DNA from: CALBPI01 sp038531945
Lineage (GTDB): Bacteria; Pseudomonadota; Gammaproteobacteria; Steroidobacterales; Woeseiaceae
Length of the DNA: 64,000 nucleotides
Direction of reading: 5' to 3'
Assembly (NCBI GenBank): GCA_038531945.1
Contig: JBCBBH010000002.1
Coordinates: 847,511 to 911,510, forward strand
The notes beneath the pieces were generated by a model, which saw only the letters and a list, made by a program, of their open reading frames with translations, had not been told where the DNA came from and did no database searches. The position numbers were made by a program, and so were the translations under genes. Each line of letters opens with the position of its first letter. Position 1 is the stretch's first letter. Below are positions 54,579-63,728 of this stretch, in pieces.

Positions 54579-55364
54579 CTAGCCCGACGCGAGGTAGACG
54601 GTCACTGCGGTTCCAGTGCCAGGCTTGGACGTCACCGTCACGCCGCCACGATAAAGACCCGCCAGATGCTGAACAACGGCAAGTCCAAGGCCGGTTCCAC
54701 CTTGCCCTTCTCGTGTGGTGACAAAGGGCTCAAATACACGTTTGATTGCAGTCGGGGCTATGCCCCGCCCGTTGTCTGTGACGCACAAGGAGAGATAAGT
54801 CCCCGGATTGAGGATGCCCTCTGGCGATAGCGTCAGCGGCTCGTCGATTAGAGCCTCGTTGATCGTAATATCAATGCTGCCGCCTGAGCCAGTCGCCTCG
54901 GCCGCGTTACTCACGAGATTTACGAGAATTTGCGTAATGTGCGTGCGACTGGCTGTGAAGTCCGGCGGTGCGCCGACGACTTGAAGTGTCAGGCTCCGGT
55001 CCGACGGGATACTCGATCGGATCAATTGATCAATCTGGCGTTCAACGGACTCCAGCGATAGCGGTTCCAGCGGAGCTTCGCGACGGTCGAGCAGCTTCAT
55101 CGTGTCCTCGATCACGTCGCGGCCATGTAGACAGGCATCCACGATTCGGCTGAAGTCACGGGTCTGCGGCGAGTCTGACTCGCCAGTCAGGCGAGCGAGA
55201 TCTGCGATGCTCAGAATCTGCCCCAACGTATTGCTCAGCTCGTGAGCGAGTCCGGCTGCCAGGAACGCAATCGCCTGCAGGCCGCCCGCGCTGGCAACTG
55301 TGGTGTCTGTTGAAGTCTCTGCCGAGCGGGCAGTTCTTTCTTTTGGATCCTTCCGTCTGCCCAA
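54579..55364 (-). CDS. Soluble sensor-type histidine kinase without an input domain
   Basis: A 261-residue protein starting at TTG 55364. It has a HisKA dimerisation helix with the phospho-acceptor histidine in GLAHELSNTLGQI and a HATPase_c domain (N box LVNLVSNAAEA, G1 DNGRGI, G2 GGTGLGLAVV). There is no transmembrane or PAS/GAF domain ahead of the H box, only ~40 residues. No response-regulator gene is adjacent. It lies 120 bases past the FHA gene on the same strand, so they may be one unit. Confidence 0.85.
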   Translation of the reverse strand: MGRRKDPKERTARSAETSTDTTVASAGGLQAIAFLAAGLAHELSNTLGQILSIADLARLTGESDSPQTRDFSRIVDACLHGRDVIEDTMKLLDRREAPLEPLSLESVERQIDQLIRSSIPSDRSLTLQVVGAPPDFTASRTHITQILVNLVSNAAEATGSGGSIDITINEALIDEPLTLSPEGILNPGTYLSLCVTDNGRGIAPTAIKRVFEPFVTTREGQGGTGLGLAVVQHLAGLYRGGVTVTSKPGTGTAVTVYLASG

Positions 55365-55484
55365 TACCGGTCCCTCGCAGCGACTTGTCGCAGCAAAACA
55401 GCATCGCTTGTCGCTTTCCCCTGCTCAAAACTACCACATGCGGCAGTCATTTGTCGCTGAATGCCGACAAACGGCGTTCTGCTG

Positions 55485-56861
55485 CTAGGAGGGGCGGTCT
55501 TTTTTGGCGTTGTCGATCGGTATTGTCAGGTCGTAGTCGGGCGCTTCGATCTTCTTCAAGACGCGCGTTTCCGAGAGATCTTCATCGGTGTCGCGGTTCT
55601 TGGCGGCGGGGTTCAGGTATTTGATCCGGTAGTCACCCACAACGACGACATCGTTATGCATTAGCTCGCCCTGTCGCATCAGCGTTGAGTTGACGGTCAT
55701 TCCATTGGTGCTGTTGATGTCGACCAGTGAGGCCCCGGTTCGGTGGCAAACGATTATCGCGTGGTAGCGACTCACCCATTTGGAGTTCAACACGATGTCG
55801 TTGTGTTGGGCACGCCCGATCAACACCTTACGCCGGGTGATCGGGAAGCGTTCCACGAGCTGCCCGTTGTGGTTAATCAAAAACTCACCCAGTGCGGCAC
55901 CGCTGCTTGGTGTTCGGATGCGTTTGGCTTCCAGTGAGACCTCTGGTATCGATAGGTCACCCGAGCGAACAATGGTCGTGTCTTCGAGCATTTCGGTTTC
56001 AGCGGCAAGCGCCGCGCTGTGTCCGAGTTCTCGATTGAGCGTGTCGAGCGTATCGGCCGAGCCCAGCGCTTTGGAAGGGCGGCGCTGCGTAATGGCCTCT
56101 CGAATTTCGGCGATCATCGTGCCAGGCCAGCCATCCCCGAGTCGGGCCAGCGAGTTGATGCTCCGATCGGGCAGACTCACACCCGCATTCGACAGCAACA
56201 CACGAACGAAATCTTTGCGCTCGTCGATCGTAAACGGCGACAGATGCGTCTGCAGGCTGATTCGTTTGCCAACATCACGCATCGCTTCAGCGGTCACGAT
56301 GTGATTCAGTGGTTCCCCGCCCGTCAACACCAGGCTGCAGGCGCTGCGGCGTGCGTGACGCAATGCTGCAAGCTGATTAATGATGTTCAGTGTCGCAGGG
56401 CCTGCCTTGTCGACATGCTCGAGAATCACCAATGGCGAGAGTCCTGATTGCGCCTGGTGCTGCGCTATGAGAAGCGTCATCGACAGCAACTCGGTTTGAG
56501 TGGCATTCGGCAGGTCATAACCAAAGGCGGACAACAGCTCGACAAGCAGGCCAGCAACGGTGGTTTTCGATACATCGAGGATCGCGACATTGACCTCGCC
56601 GATCGCTTTCTTATCCTGCCGAAGACGCAGCGCCAGGGATTTCATGATGGTGGTCAAACCCGACTGGTCCGGGCCGGTCACCACGGCCAGGCCGTGCTTC
56701 GTGTCATAAACGTCGCACAGAGACGCGATCAATTCCTCGCGCTGCGGATCCACATACAGATGTTGTCCGTTGGCTGATTCGTTCGAGCCCAAAACGTACG
56801 TACCCCTAGAGAAATTCCGTTTTCGCGCCGACGGCTGGAAGCCGCGCCCCCTGGCGCGCAC
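55485..56861 (-). CDS. ExeA-like AAA protein fused to an FHA domain, with degenerate nucleotide site
   Basis: A 458-residue protein. Residues ~35-265 follow the ExeA/GspA-type AAA_22 layout, but the Walker A reads GPDQSGLTT where GxxxxGKT is expected (Lys replaced), and the Walker B reads LVILEHVD rather than hhhhDE. ATP hydrolysis is therefore doubtful. The C-terminal FHA domain (~340-420, VLIGRAQHNDIVLN, SRYHAIIV, DINSTNG) should bind phosphothreonine. It could read the output of the window's Ser/Thr kinases, but that is inference. Confidence 0.82.
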   Translation of the reverse strand: MRARGRGFQPSARKRNFSRGTYVLGSNESANGQHLYVDPQREELIASLCDVYDTKHGLAVVTGPDQSGLTTIMKSLALRLRQDKKAIGEVNVAILDVSKTTVAGLLVELLSAFGYDLPNATQTELLSMTLLIAQHQAQSGLSPLVILEHVDKAGPATLNIINQLAALRHARRSACSLVLTGGEPLNHIVTAEAMRDVGKRISLQTHLSPFTIDERKDFVRVLLSNAGVSLPDRSINSLARLGDGWPGTMIAEIREAITQRRPSKALGSADTLDTLNRELGHSAALAAETEMLEDTTIVRSGDLSIPEVSLEAKRIRTPSSGAALGEFLINHNGQLVERFPITRRKVLIGRAQHNDIVLNSKWVSRYHAIIVCHRTGASLVDINSTNGMTVNSTLMRQGELMHNDVVVVGDYRIKYLNPAAKNRDTDEDLSETRVLKKIEAPDYDLTIPIDNAKKDRPS

Positions 56862-57075
56862 CCAGAGTCTATCGAACGCAAATTACGAATGTAAAATCAG
56901 CTTTTATGTTCACTGTTTGGTCTGGATAAAAACTCCCACATGGGGCGCCGCAGGCGTCTAAAGTGTCGCCAATGTGTGAACAATGTGCCTGAATTTGTCG
57001 GAACAACTCTTTGTCTTTGCAGGTATACTTTCCGCCTAACGTGAATTGCACCTTCTAAGGGTTTCTGGGGCGTTC

Positions 57076-57711
57076 GTGACGCAGTTTTTGTTCGAGGTGC
57101 GCAAGGTTTCTGTGCAGCGCGGTCAGCGTATTTTGCTGTCTGACTTTGATTTGCAGGTAGCACCGCACGATGTCGTCCATTTGGTTGGGCCAAATGGTTG
57201 CGGCAAGACGAGCCTAATGCGGGTTATGGCCGGTTTGGTGTCACCAGCGTCCGGTGACGTTGCTTGGTGCGGTGTCGCGCTGCCGTCCGGCCGTGCCGCG
57301 TTTCATCAAAATCTGGCCTGGCTGGGTCATCAGGTTGGTCTCAAAGCGGATCTGACTTTGCGAGAGAACATTGAGTTCGACAACGCACTGAGAAGACAGC
57401 ACGAAAATCCACTCATCGACGAGATCATGGAAGCGCTTGCGATAGACCATCGCAGTACCGTCCTGGCACGTGGGTTATCCGCAGGGCAACGGCGTCGTGT
57501 CGCGCTGGCCAGAGTTTTGCTTTCCGATGCACCGCTTTGGCTTCTGGATGAGCCGTTTGCAAACCTGGATACCTCAGGCGTCGACTTTGTTTTGTCGCTG
57601 ATTTCGGAACACTCAGCGAAGGGTGGGGCCTGCGTTTTTGCGGCCCATCAGCAACTAGCGATGAAAGACACTCCGGTGCGTCGTTTGCAGTGGGGGCAGG
57701 GAACCGAATGA
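57076..57711 (+). CDS. ccmA: Heme exporter ATP-binding protein CcmA
   Basis: A 211-residue ABC ATPase of the CcmABCDE heme-delivery complex. It drives release of holo-CcmE, the periplasmic heme chaperone. Motifs: Walker A GPNGCGKTS, signature LSAGQRRR, Walker B LWLLDEPFANLD. GTG 57076 is chosen, with GGGG before it; TTG 57046 gives 10 extra residues. It is the first ccm gene, downstream of a 214-base gap that holds a TATACT -10-like element at 57024. Confidence 0.94.
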   Translation: MTQFLFEVRKVSVQRGQRILLSDFDLQVAPHDVVHLVGPNGCGKTSLMRVMAGLVSPASGDVAWCGVALPSGRAAFHQNLAWLGHQVGLKADLTLRENIEFDNALRRQHENPLIDEIMEALAIDHRSTVLARGLSAGQRRRVALARVLLSDAPLWLLDEPFANLDTSGVDFVLSLISEHSAKGGACVFAAHQQLAMKDTPVRRLQWGQGTE

Positions 57712-58418
57712 TCGGTGCATCGTTGCAGGTCGTCTCGCCGAGCTTGAGACCGTTCGGCACCTTTTCGACGGTGTTGCGGCGTGAGTTGCAGCTGGCCTAT
57801 CGTCGACCCGCCGATCTACTCAATCCACTGTTCTTTTTCGCCGTGGTGACTAGCCTGTTTCCGATTGCGGTCAGTCCATTGCCGGACGTGTTGGCACTGA
57901 TAGGCCCTGGCGTGATTTGGATTGCCGCATTGCTGGCCGCGTTGTTACCGCTCAGTACGCATTACGCGCATGACTATGAAGACGGGACTCTGGAACAGTA
58001 CCTGTTGTCTGGCCAATCTCTCGTTGCGATATGCATCGCAAAAACTGTGGCGTTGTGGTTAGTCGCCGGGCTGCCTCTTGTGCTAGCGTCGCTGGTGGTG
58101 TCAGGGAGTTATGGTTTGGCGCCCAGCACCTTTGCCGTGATGTCGATTACGTTGGCCGGCGGTAGCTACGCTTTATGTGCGCTCGGCGCAGTGGCTGCGG
58201 CTTTGACAGTAGGTGTACAGCGGGCGAGTGCGATGATTGCGTTGCTGGTTTTGCCACTGATGGTGCCAGTCCTGATTTTTGGAACTCGAGCGATCAGCAT
58301 GGCTGCAACCAATCTGCCGGCAAAGGGTCCAATTTATCTGGTTTTGGCGGTCACATTGCTCGCCGCGTTGTTATCTCCGATAGCGACGGCGGCGGCACTA
58401 CGAATTAGTATGGAATAG
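57708..58418 (+). CDS. ccmB: Heme exporter membrane protein CcmB
   Basis: A 236-residue protein with six predicted helices that partners CcmA in the ABC part of the cytochrome c maturation complex. The start ATG 57708 overlaps the ccmA stop as ATGA. RRELQLAYRRPADLLNPLFFF at the N-terminus and HYAHDYEDGTLEQYLLSG are family hallmarks. Confidence 0.94.
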   Translation: MIGASLQVVSPSLRPFGTFSTVLRRELQLAYRRPADLLNPLFFFAVVTSLFPIAVSPLPDVLALIGPGVIWIAALLAALLPLSTHYAHDYEDGTLEQYLLSGQSLVAICIAKTVALWLVAGLPLVLASLVVSGSYGLAPSTFAVMSITLAGGSYALCALGAVAAALTVGVQRASAMIALLVLPLMVPVLIFGTRAISMAATNLPAKGPIYLVLAVTLLAALLSPIATAAALRISME

Positions 58419-58439
58419 TTGGAAGCGAGCTCGATTTCT

Positions 58440-59198
58440 ATGTGGACTTGGTTTCATAAACTGGCGTCGCCACCGCACTTTTACCGAATGGCGGGATTGT
58501 GGGCACCGTGGTTCCTCGCGTTGTCGGTGGTCGGGATGGTGACGGGCCTGTATGGCGGGCTCGTGACGGCACCTGAGGATTACCAACAAGGCGATGCGTT
58601 CCGGATCATCTACGTCCACGTGCCATCGGCCTACCTCTCGCTTTTGGCGTATGTCGTGATGGCGGTAGCGTCCGCTATCGGACTCGTCTGGCGTATGAAG
58701 CTAGCGCACGCGGTTGCTGCAGGGGCTGCGCCGATCGGCGCGTCTTTTACTTTTCTCGCGTTGGCCACCGGCATGCTGTGGGGCAAACCGATGTGGGGCA
58801 CCTGGTGGCAATGGAGCGATCCAAGAATGCTGACGGAGCTGATACTGCTGTTCCTGTATTTTGGTTTTATGGCATTGCGTGCCAATATCGCCGACCGCCA
58901 ACGCGCCGACAAGGCAGCGGCCGTGCTCGCATTGGTCGGCGTCGTGAACGTTGTACTGGTTCACTATTCGGTGGAATGGTGGTCTTCGTTGCACCAGGGA
59001 CAAACCGTCATGAATTCCGAGGCAACGATGCCAGCGAGCATGCTGACACCGCTGCTGTTGATGATTGCCTCGTTTTCTCTGTTTTTTGGCGCCGTGCTTT
59101 TGCACCGCTTGCGGGGTGAGGTGCTGATCCGGGAAGCCAATGCGCGTTGGGTCCGTCGACTGGTCGAGACTACGCCCTCAATGGAGACGGTCAAATGA
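58440..59198 (+). CDS. ccmC: Heme export protein CcmC
   Basis: A 252-residue inner-membrane heme handling protein that loads heme onto CcmE. It contains the tryptophan-rich WWD region (WGTWWQWSDPRMLTELIL) between periplasmic histidines, and YVHVPSAYLS before it. ATG 58440 fits the usual N-terminus (MWTWFHKLASP); TTG 58419 directly after the ccmB stop would add seven residues. Confidence 0.94.
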   Translation: MWTWFHKLASPPHFYRMAGLWAPWFLALSVVGMVTGLYGGLVTAPEDYQQGDAFRIIYVHVPSAYLSLLAYVVMAVASAIGLVWRMKLAHAVAAGAAPIGASFTFLALATGMLWGKPMWGTWWQWSDPRMLTELILLFLYFGFMALRANIADRQRADKAAAVLALVGVVNVVLVHYSVEWWSSLHQGQTVMNSEATMPASMLTPLLLMIASFSLFFGAVLLHRLRGEVLIREANARWVRRLVETTPSMETVK

Positions 59199-59386
59199 TG
59201 GAATGGTTGTCGATGGGCGGCTACGCGCTGTACGTCTGGACCTCATTCGGTCTGACCCTCGCTGCGTTGGTTGGTAACCTTGTATTCGCGAAGCGACGCC
59301 ACGATCGGATCCTGGCGCAACTACGAGAATCGCAATCCACGAGACAGGCAGAGCCGCGTGGCACTTTTCAGGAGGTAACCTCGTGA
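59195..59386 (+). CDS. ccmD: Heme exporter protein CcmD
   Basis: A 63-residue single-helix protein (GGYALYVWTSFGLTLAALVGNLVFA) with a basic cytosolic tail. CcmD bridges CcmABC and CcmE. ATG 59195 overlaps the ccmC stop as ATGA, and its own stop overlaps ccmE. Confidence 0.92.
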   Translation: MMEWLSMGGYALYVWTSFGLTLAALVGNLVFAKRRHDRILAQLRESQSTRQAEPRGTFQEVTS

Positions 59387-59826
59387 CACCCAAGCAACAG
59401 CGCATGCTCTCGGTTGGGCTTTTGATCGGTGGTCTGGTGGTCGTGTCGGCGTTGAGTATCGGTGCATTCCGGGAGAACACTGGCTTCTATTTCGAGCTGG
59501 ACCAAGTTGCAGGTGGGGAGACACCGGTCGATAGAGCCTTCCGTGTGGGTGGCCTGGTTAAGGAAGGCAGTCTCGAGCGCGCACCCGGCAGTCTCGAGCT
59601 CGAATTTACGCTGACAGATACCGTCAATGAGTTGGTCGTCGCCTACACAGGCGTACTTCCGGATCTGTTTCGCGATGGGCAGGGCATCATCGCTCGAGGA
59701 CAGTTGGACGAGCGTGGGCGCTTTATCGCAGAAGAGGTACTCGCCAAACATGACGAGAATTACATGCCACCCGAGGTCGCAGATTCTCTGGCTCGGCAGG
59801 GCTACCAACCGGCGGATTCCGAATGA
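59383..59826 (+). CDS. ccmE: Cytochrome c-type biogenesis heme chaperone CcmE
   Basis: A 147-residue protein anchored by one N-terminal helix, with an OB-fold periplasmic domain. H123 in AKHDENYMPPEV is the residue that binds heme covalently, and VAYTGVLPDLFRDGQG is the family core. GTG 59383 follows a strong AGGAGG and overlaps the ccmD stop. Confidence 0.95.
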   Translation: MTPKQQRMLSVGLLIGGLVVVSALSIGAFRENTGFYFELDQVAGGETPVDRAFRVGGLVKEGSLERAPGSLELEFTLTDTVNELVVAYTGVLPDLFRDGQGIIARGQLDERGRFIAEEVLAKHDENYMPPEVADSLARQGYQPADSE

Positions 59827-61769
59827 TCCCTGAGCTCGGACAAATCGCATTGATCATTGCTCTGATGCTCGCGGGTTTACAGGGCATTCTTCCGCTGATC
59901 GGCGCCCATCGTGGCGACAGTGCGATGATGCAAGTAGCGAGGCCGGCAGCCGTAGCGCAATTTGGTTTTGTAGCTGTTGCCTTTGGAATCCTGACGACCG
60001 CTTTCGTCACCAACGACTTTACTTTGGAGTACGTTGCAACCAATTCGAATACCGCATTGCCGGTGATGTTTCGCGTGGCGGCCGTGTGGGGTGCGCACGA
60101 AGGCTCGATGTTGTTGTGGATACTGATTTTGTCGATCTGGACGGTTGCGGTTGCGGTCGGTTCCAAGAGTTTGCCCGAGCATGTGGCAGCGCGTGTGATC
60201 GGTGTCCTTGGTCTTTTGAGCGTCGGGACCCTCGCGTTCACGCTGTTCACGTCGAACCCGTTTTTACGACTGGATTTGGCGCCGATCGATGGTCGAGATT
60301 TGAACCCACTGCTGCAGGACCCGGCGCTGGTGATACATCCGCCGATGTTGTATGTCGGGTATGTGGGACTCTCGGTAGCGTTTGCGTTCGCTATTGCGGC
60401 GATGCTGTCCGGTGAACTTGATCGACAGTGGGCGCGCTGGACGCGTCCCTGGACTACGGCCGCCTGGTTATTCCTGACGCTCGGCATTGCGCTCGGCAGT
60501 TGGTGGGCTTACTACGAACTTGGTTGGGGGGGCTGGTGGTTCTGGGACCCTGTTGAAAACGCATCCTTCATGCCGTGGCTAGCCGCGACGGCCTTGTTTC
60601 ACTCGTTGGCGGTGACCGAAACGCGCGGCCTGTTCAAGAGTTGGACCTTACTGCTGGCCATCATGGCGTTTTCGTTGAGCTTGCTCGGGACGTTTTTGGT
60701 GCGCTCGGGAGTTTTGGTTTCCGTGCATGCATTTGCGAGTGATCCGACGCGCGGCTATTTCATTTTGGGCTTCCTTTTCGTCGTGATCACCAGTGCATTG
60801 GCTTTGTATGCCTGGCGCGCGCCGTCGCTGGATACGCAGGCCGGATTCGAACCCACTGCGCGCGAGACGTTTTTGTTGCTGAATAACGTCTTGCTGGTCG
60901 TCGCGGCGACCTTGATCCTGATCGGCACGCTATACCCGCTTATTATTGAGCACCTGGGTCTCGGCAAGGTATCCGTCGGTCCGGATGTGTTCGAGTTGGT
61001 TTTCATTATTCCAATGCTGCCTTTGACGTTTCTGATTGGTCTTGGCATGCACTCTTCGTGGCGCACTGGAAACCTCGCAGCTGTGTGGCGACGCTATCGT
61101 TGGATCGCGCTCGGTTCTGTTGCGCTCGCGGTGGTCACGCCATGGGTGTTGTACGGCAAGCTCATGCTGATGACTGTGGTCGGAATCACCGCAGGCATTT
61201 GGGTCATTCTTGCCTCGTTGGTCGAACCTGCGCGAGCAGTGTTCGGGAAAACACGAATAACGCGCGCCCAGATCGGCATGCATTTGGCTCATCTCGGCGT
61301 CGGCCTGTTCACGGTCGGTGCGACCGTCGTGTCCTCGTTTGGGCTGGAGGCGGATCGAGCGGTACGCAACGGTGAATCGCTGGCGATCTCAGGATACGAG
61401 TTCACATTTGATGGTTTGTCGGATGGGGTCGGCCCGAACTACACAGCGCGTCGCGGTGCGTTTACCGTCACTCGGGACGGTCGCGAAGTTGCGCAGCTGC
61501 GACCCGAAAAACGTAGCTACACAACGCAGGTTAGCGAAATGACTGAGGCTGGGATCCACGCGACGCTGGCGCGTGATTTGTTCGTCGCGATGGGTGACGA
61601 TCTCGGCGATGGTGCCTGGTCCGTGCGTGTTCAATACAAACCGATGATCCGATTGATTTGGCTCGGTGCGTTGATCATGGCATTTGGCGGTTTGGTGGCC
61701 ATGACAGATGCGCGCTACCGCGTGGCGAAACGCAAGGCTGTCGCAACGCCCGTGACAGCGGAGGCTTGA
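59823..61769 (+). CDS. ccmF: Heme lyase subunit CcmF
   Basis: A 648-residue polytopic protein that joins heme from CcmE to apocytochrome c. The WWD domain (YYELGWGGWWFWDPVENASFMPWL) and flanking histidine loops are present, and length is normal for the family. ATG 59823 overlaps the ccmE stop as ATGA. Confidence 0.95.
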   Translation: MIPELGQIALIIALMLAGLQGILPLIGAHRGDSAMMQVARPAAVAQFGFVAVAFGILTTAFVTNDFTLEYVATNSNTALPVMFRVAAVWGAHEGSMLLWILILSIWTVAVAVGSKSLPEHVAARVIGVLGLLSVGTLAFTLFTSNPFLRLDLAPIDGRDLNPLLQDPALVIHPPMLYVGYVGLSVAFAFAIAAMLSGELDRQWARWTRPWTTAAWLFLTLGIALGSWWAYYELGWGGWWFWDPVENASFMPWLAATALFHSLAVTETRGLFKSWTLLLAIMAFSLSLLGTFLVRSGVLVSVHAFASDPTRGYFILGFLFVVITSALALYAWRAPSLDTQAGFEPTARETFLLLNNVLLVVAATLILIGTLYPLIIEHLGLGKVSVGPDVFELVFIIPMLPLTFLIGLGMHSSWRTGNLAAVWRRYRWIALGSVALAVVTPWVLYGKLMLMTVVGITAGIWVILASLVEPARAVFGKTRITRAQIGMHLAHLGVGLFTVGATVVSSFGLEADRAVRNGESLAISGYEFTFDGLSDGVGPNYTARRGAFTVTRDGREVAQLRPEKRSYTTQVSEMTEAGIHATLARDLFVAMGDDLGDGAWSVRVQYKPMIRLIWLGALIMAFGGLVAMTDARYRVAKRKAVATPVTAEA

Positions 61770-61772
61770 GCA

Positions 61773-62288
61773 ATGCGTTACGCAGTGCCACTCATCGTGT
61801 TTGCTATTCTGAGTGTCGTCCTGGTGGTCGGCATTGGCAAGGACCCGACCCGGATTCCGTCGCCGCTGTTGGATCAACCGGTACCTCAGTTCTCATTGCG
61901 GACACTTGCCCAACCCGAGCGCGAGGTAACGGATCAGGATTTACGGGGTGAGCCGGCGTTGCTCAATGTTTGGGGGAGCTGGTGCGTGAACTGTAGTCGT
62001 GAGCATGACTTTCTCACGCAGGTGGCACAGCAGATGCCGGTCTACGGATTGAACTGGAACGATGAACCGGATGCGGCGCGTCGTTGGCTTGCTCGACTGG
62101 GCAACCCATATCGGTTTTCTGCGCACGATGTGGATGGGCGGGTTGCCATCGACCTGGGCGTTTACGGTGCGCCTGAGACATTCCTTCTGGACGGTAATGG
62201 CACGATCGTGTTCAAGCATGTCGGCGAGCTGAATCCCGATGTGTGGTCCCGAGATTTCGAACCCCGAATCGCGCAGCTACGCCAATGA
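61773..62288 (+). CDS. ccmG: Thiol:disulfide interchange protein CcmG/DsbE
   Basis: A 171-residue thioredoxin-fold protein with an N-terminal anchor. The active site WCVNC (C71, C74) departs from the more common WCxxC variants such as WCPTC or WCVPC, but keeps both cysteines. It reduces apocytochrome c or CcmH before heme attachment. The stop overlaps the ccmH start as ATGA. Confidence 0.93.
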   Translation: MRYAVPLIVFAILSVVLVVGIGKDPTRIPSPLLDQPVPQFSLRTLAQPEREVTDQDLRGEPALLNVWGSWCVNCSREHDFLTQVAQQMPVYGLNWNDEPDAARRWLARLGNPYRFSAHDVDGRVAIDLGVYGAPETFLLDGNGTIVFKHVGELNPDVWSRDFEPRIAQLRQ

Positions 62289-62704
62289 GATTGTTGTCTG
62301 CGATCGTGGGTTTGGTGATCCTGGGTCTCGTAAGTCCAGTCCTCGCGATTGATCAGGAAGCAGCGTTTGAAGACCCCGAGATGCAAGCGCGATACCAGCG
62401 TGTCATTCACAACATCCGATGCCTTACCTGCCAGAATCAGTCAATCAAGGATTCCAATTCGCCGCTGGCGCACGATCTTCGACGTGAGGTCCGCGAGCAA
62501 ATGGCTCACGGCGCTTCCGATGAGGAAATCTTCGCGTTCATGCAGGCGCGCTACGGAGATTTCGCGTTATATAAACCTCCGGTGAATGCGAAAACCATCG
62601 CGTTGTGGGCGTCACCCTTCGTGTTAATGGTGATCGGACTGTTTATGCTTATGCGAACGTTGCAACGACGTACCTCGATGGACGTAACGATCGACGGAGA
62701 CTAG
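62285..62704 (+). CDS. ccmH: Cytochrome c-type biogenesis protein CcmH
   Basis: A 139-residue protein with a signal peptide (ending VLAIDQ), redox motif RCLTCQNQ (C46, C49) and a C-terminal helix (FVLMVIGLFMLM). It holds and reduces the CXXCH motif of apocytochromes. This is the short form; the TPR part is a separate gene, ccmI, starting 2 bases later. Confidence 0.95.
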   Translation: MRLLSAIVGLVILGLVSPVLAIDQEAAFEDPEMQARYQRVIHNIRCLTCQNQSIKDSNSPLAHDLRREVREQMAHGASDEEIFAFMQARYGDFALYKPPVNAKTIALWASPFVLMVIGLFMLMRTLQRRTSMDVTIDGD

Positions 62705-62705
62705 G

Positions 62706-63728
62706 TTGGGGACGCAATTCTGGATTATTGCCGGCGGGATGGTGCTGGCTGGTGCCGTGCTGGTTGCGTGGCCATTGCTGCGGCATCAGCGTCGTGCGGT
62801 TGCTGCATCGACGTTGGGCCTACTTGCTGCCGGCGTGGTGTTGCTATATCCGGTGGTAAGTAACTACACGCCACGCAGCCCTGCGATACAGAAAGTGATT
62901 CAGGCAGAGTCTCGCGATGCGCTCGCTTCCGCCGCAGACGAGCTATACAGCGACATGATGGCGGAGCCGGATGGTTTCGTCGGATGGCGGGTTCTCGGTA
63001 ACGCGCGACTCATGCTTGGGCAGTTCCCTGAGGCCGTGTTCGCGCTTCGTCAGGCGATGGAGCGCGCGCAGTCTCCGGATCCGGATCTCATGCTGATGTT
63101 AGGGGAGGCGCTGACGCGAAATGCGCCGGGAGCGCCACCGAGCGAAGTGGCAGTGCTGTACATCGGCGCTTATCAGTTGGACCCTAACAATCGCAACGCG
63201 ATGTTCGCTGCCGGACTCGGGTTTGCAGCGCAAGGCAACGCGGAGCAGGCAGCCGACGTTTGGGAGCGCCTCCTCGTTGAGTCACAGCCGGCCGATGACA
63301 TTCGGCAAATCCTGACGCGTCAGATCGCGGCATGGCGTGGCGATGCAGCGCCGTCGATTAGCACCCCGCCGAGTGGGCGCCAGATTGCGCTGCAGTTGGC
63401 TCTGGCCGATGCAGTGGCGCGAGAGCTGCCGTCAAGCGCGAGACTGTTTGTCTCTGTCAGAGACCCGAATCAACCGGGTCCACCGCTTGCGGCGAAGCAA
63501 TTGCCGCCGAGCGTGCTGCCAACTGCATTGACGCTGTCGGATGCCGACGCGATGCTGGCGGGGCGAAATCTCAGCAGCGCGCAGCAATTTGTGATTACGG
63601 CTCGAATCTCGCTGAGTGGCGACCCACTGGGCGGTGTTGGCGATCTGTTGGGAACCGTGACGCTTGCGGCAGAGGATGTTGGCGATACGCCGCTGGAGCT
63701 GTCGATCGATCAGGTGGTACAGCCATGA
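62706..63728 (+). CDS. ccmI: Cytochrome c-type biogenesis TPR protein CcmI
   Basis: A 340-residue protein from TTG 62706: two N-terminal helices (FWIIAGGMVLAGAVLVAWPLL and AASTLGLLAAGVVLLYPVV), then TPR-like repeats (~90-215) and a C-terminal beta domain (~225-340). CcmI escorts apocytochromes to the CcmF/H heme lyase. The stop overlaps the next gene as ATGA. Confidence 0.9.
   Translation: MGTQFWIIAGGMVLAGAVLVAWPLLRHQRRAVAASTLGLLAAGVVLLYPVVSNYTPRSPAIQKVIQAESRDALASAADELYSDMMAEPDGFVGWRVLGNARLMLGQFPEAVFALRQAMERAQSPDPDLMLMLGEALTRNAPGAPPSEVAVLYIGAYQLDPNNRNAMFAAGLGFAAQGNAEQAADVWERLLVESQPADDIRQILTRQIAAWRGDAAPSISTPPSGRQIALQLALADAVARELPSSARLFVSVRDPNQPGPPLAAKQLPPSVLPTALTLSDADAMLAGRNLSSAQQFVITARISLSGDPLGGVGDLLGTVTLAAEDVGDTPLELSIDQVVQP

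Noticed and set aside
57024..57029. TATACT as a firm ccm promoter
   Set aside because: No acceptable -35 hexamer lies 16-18 bases upstream, so it is mentioned only as a -10-like element.
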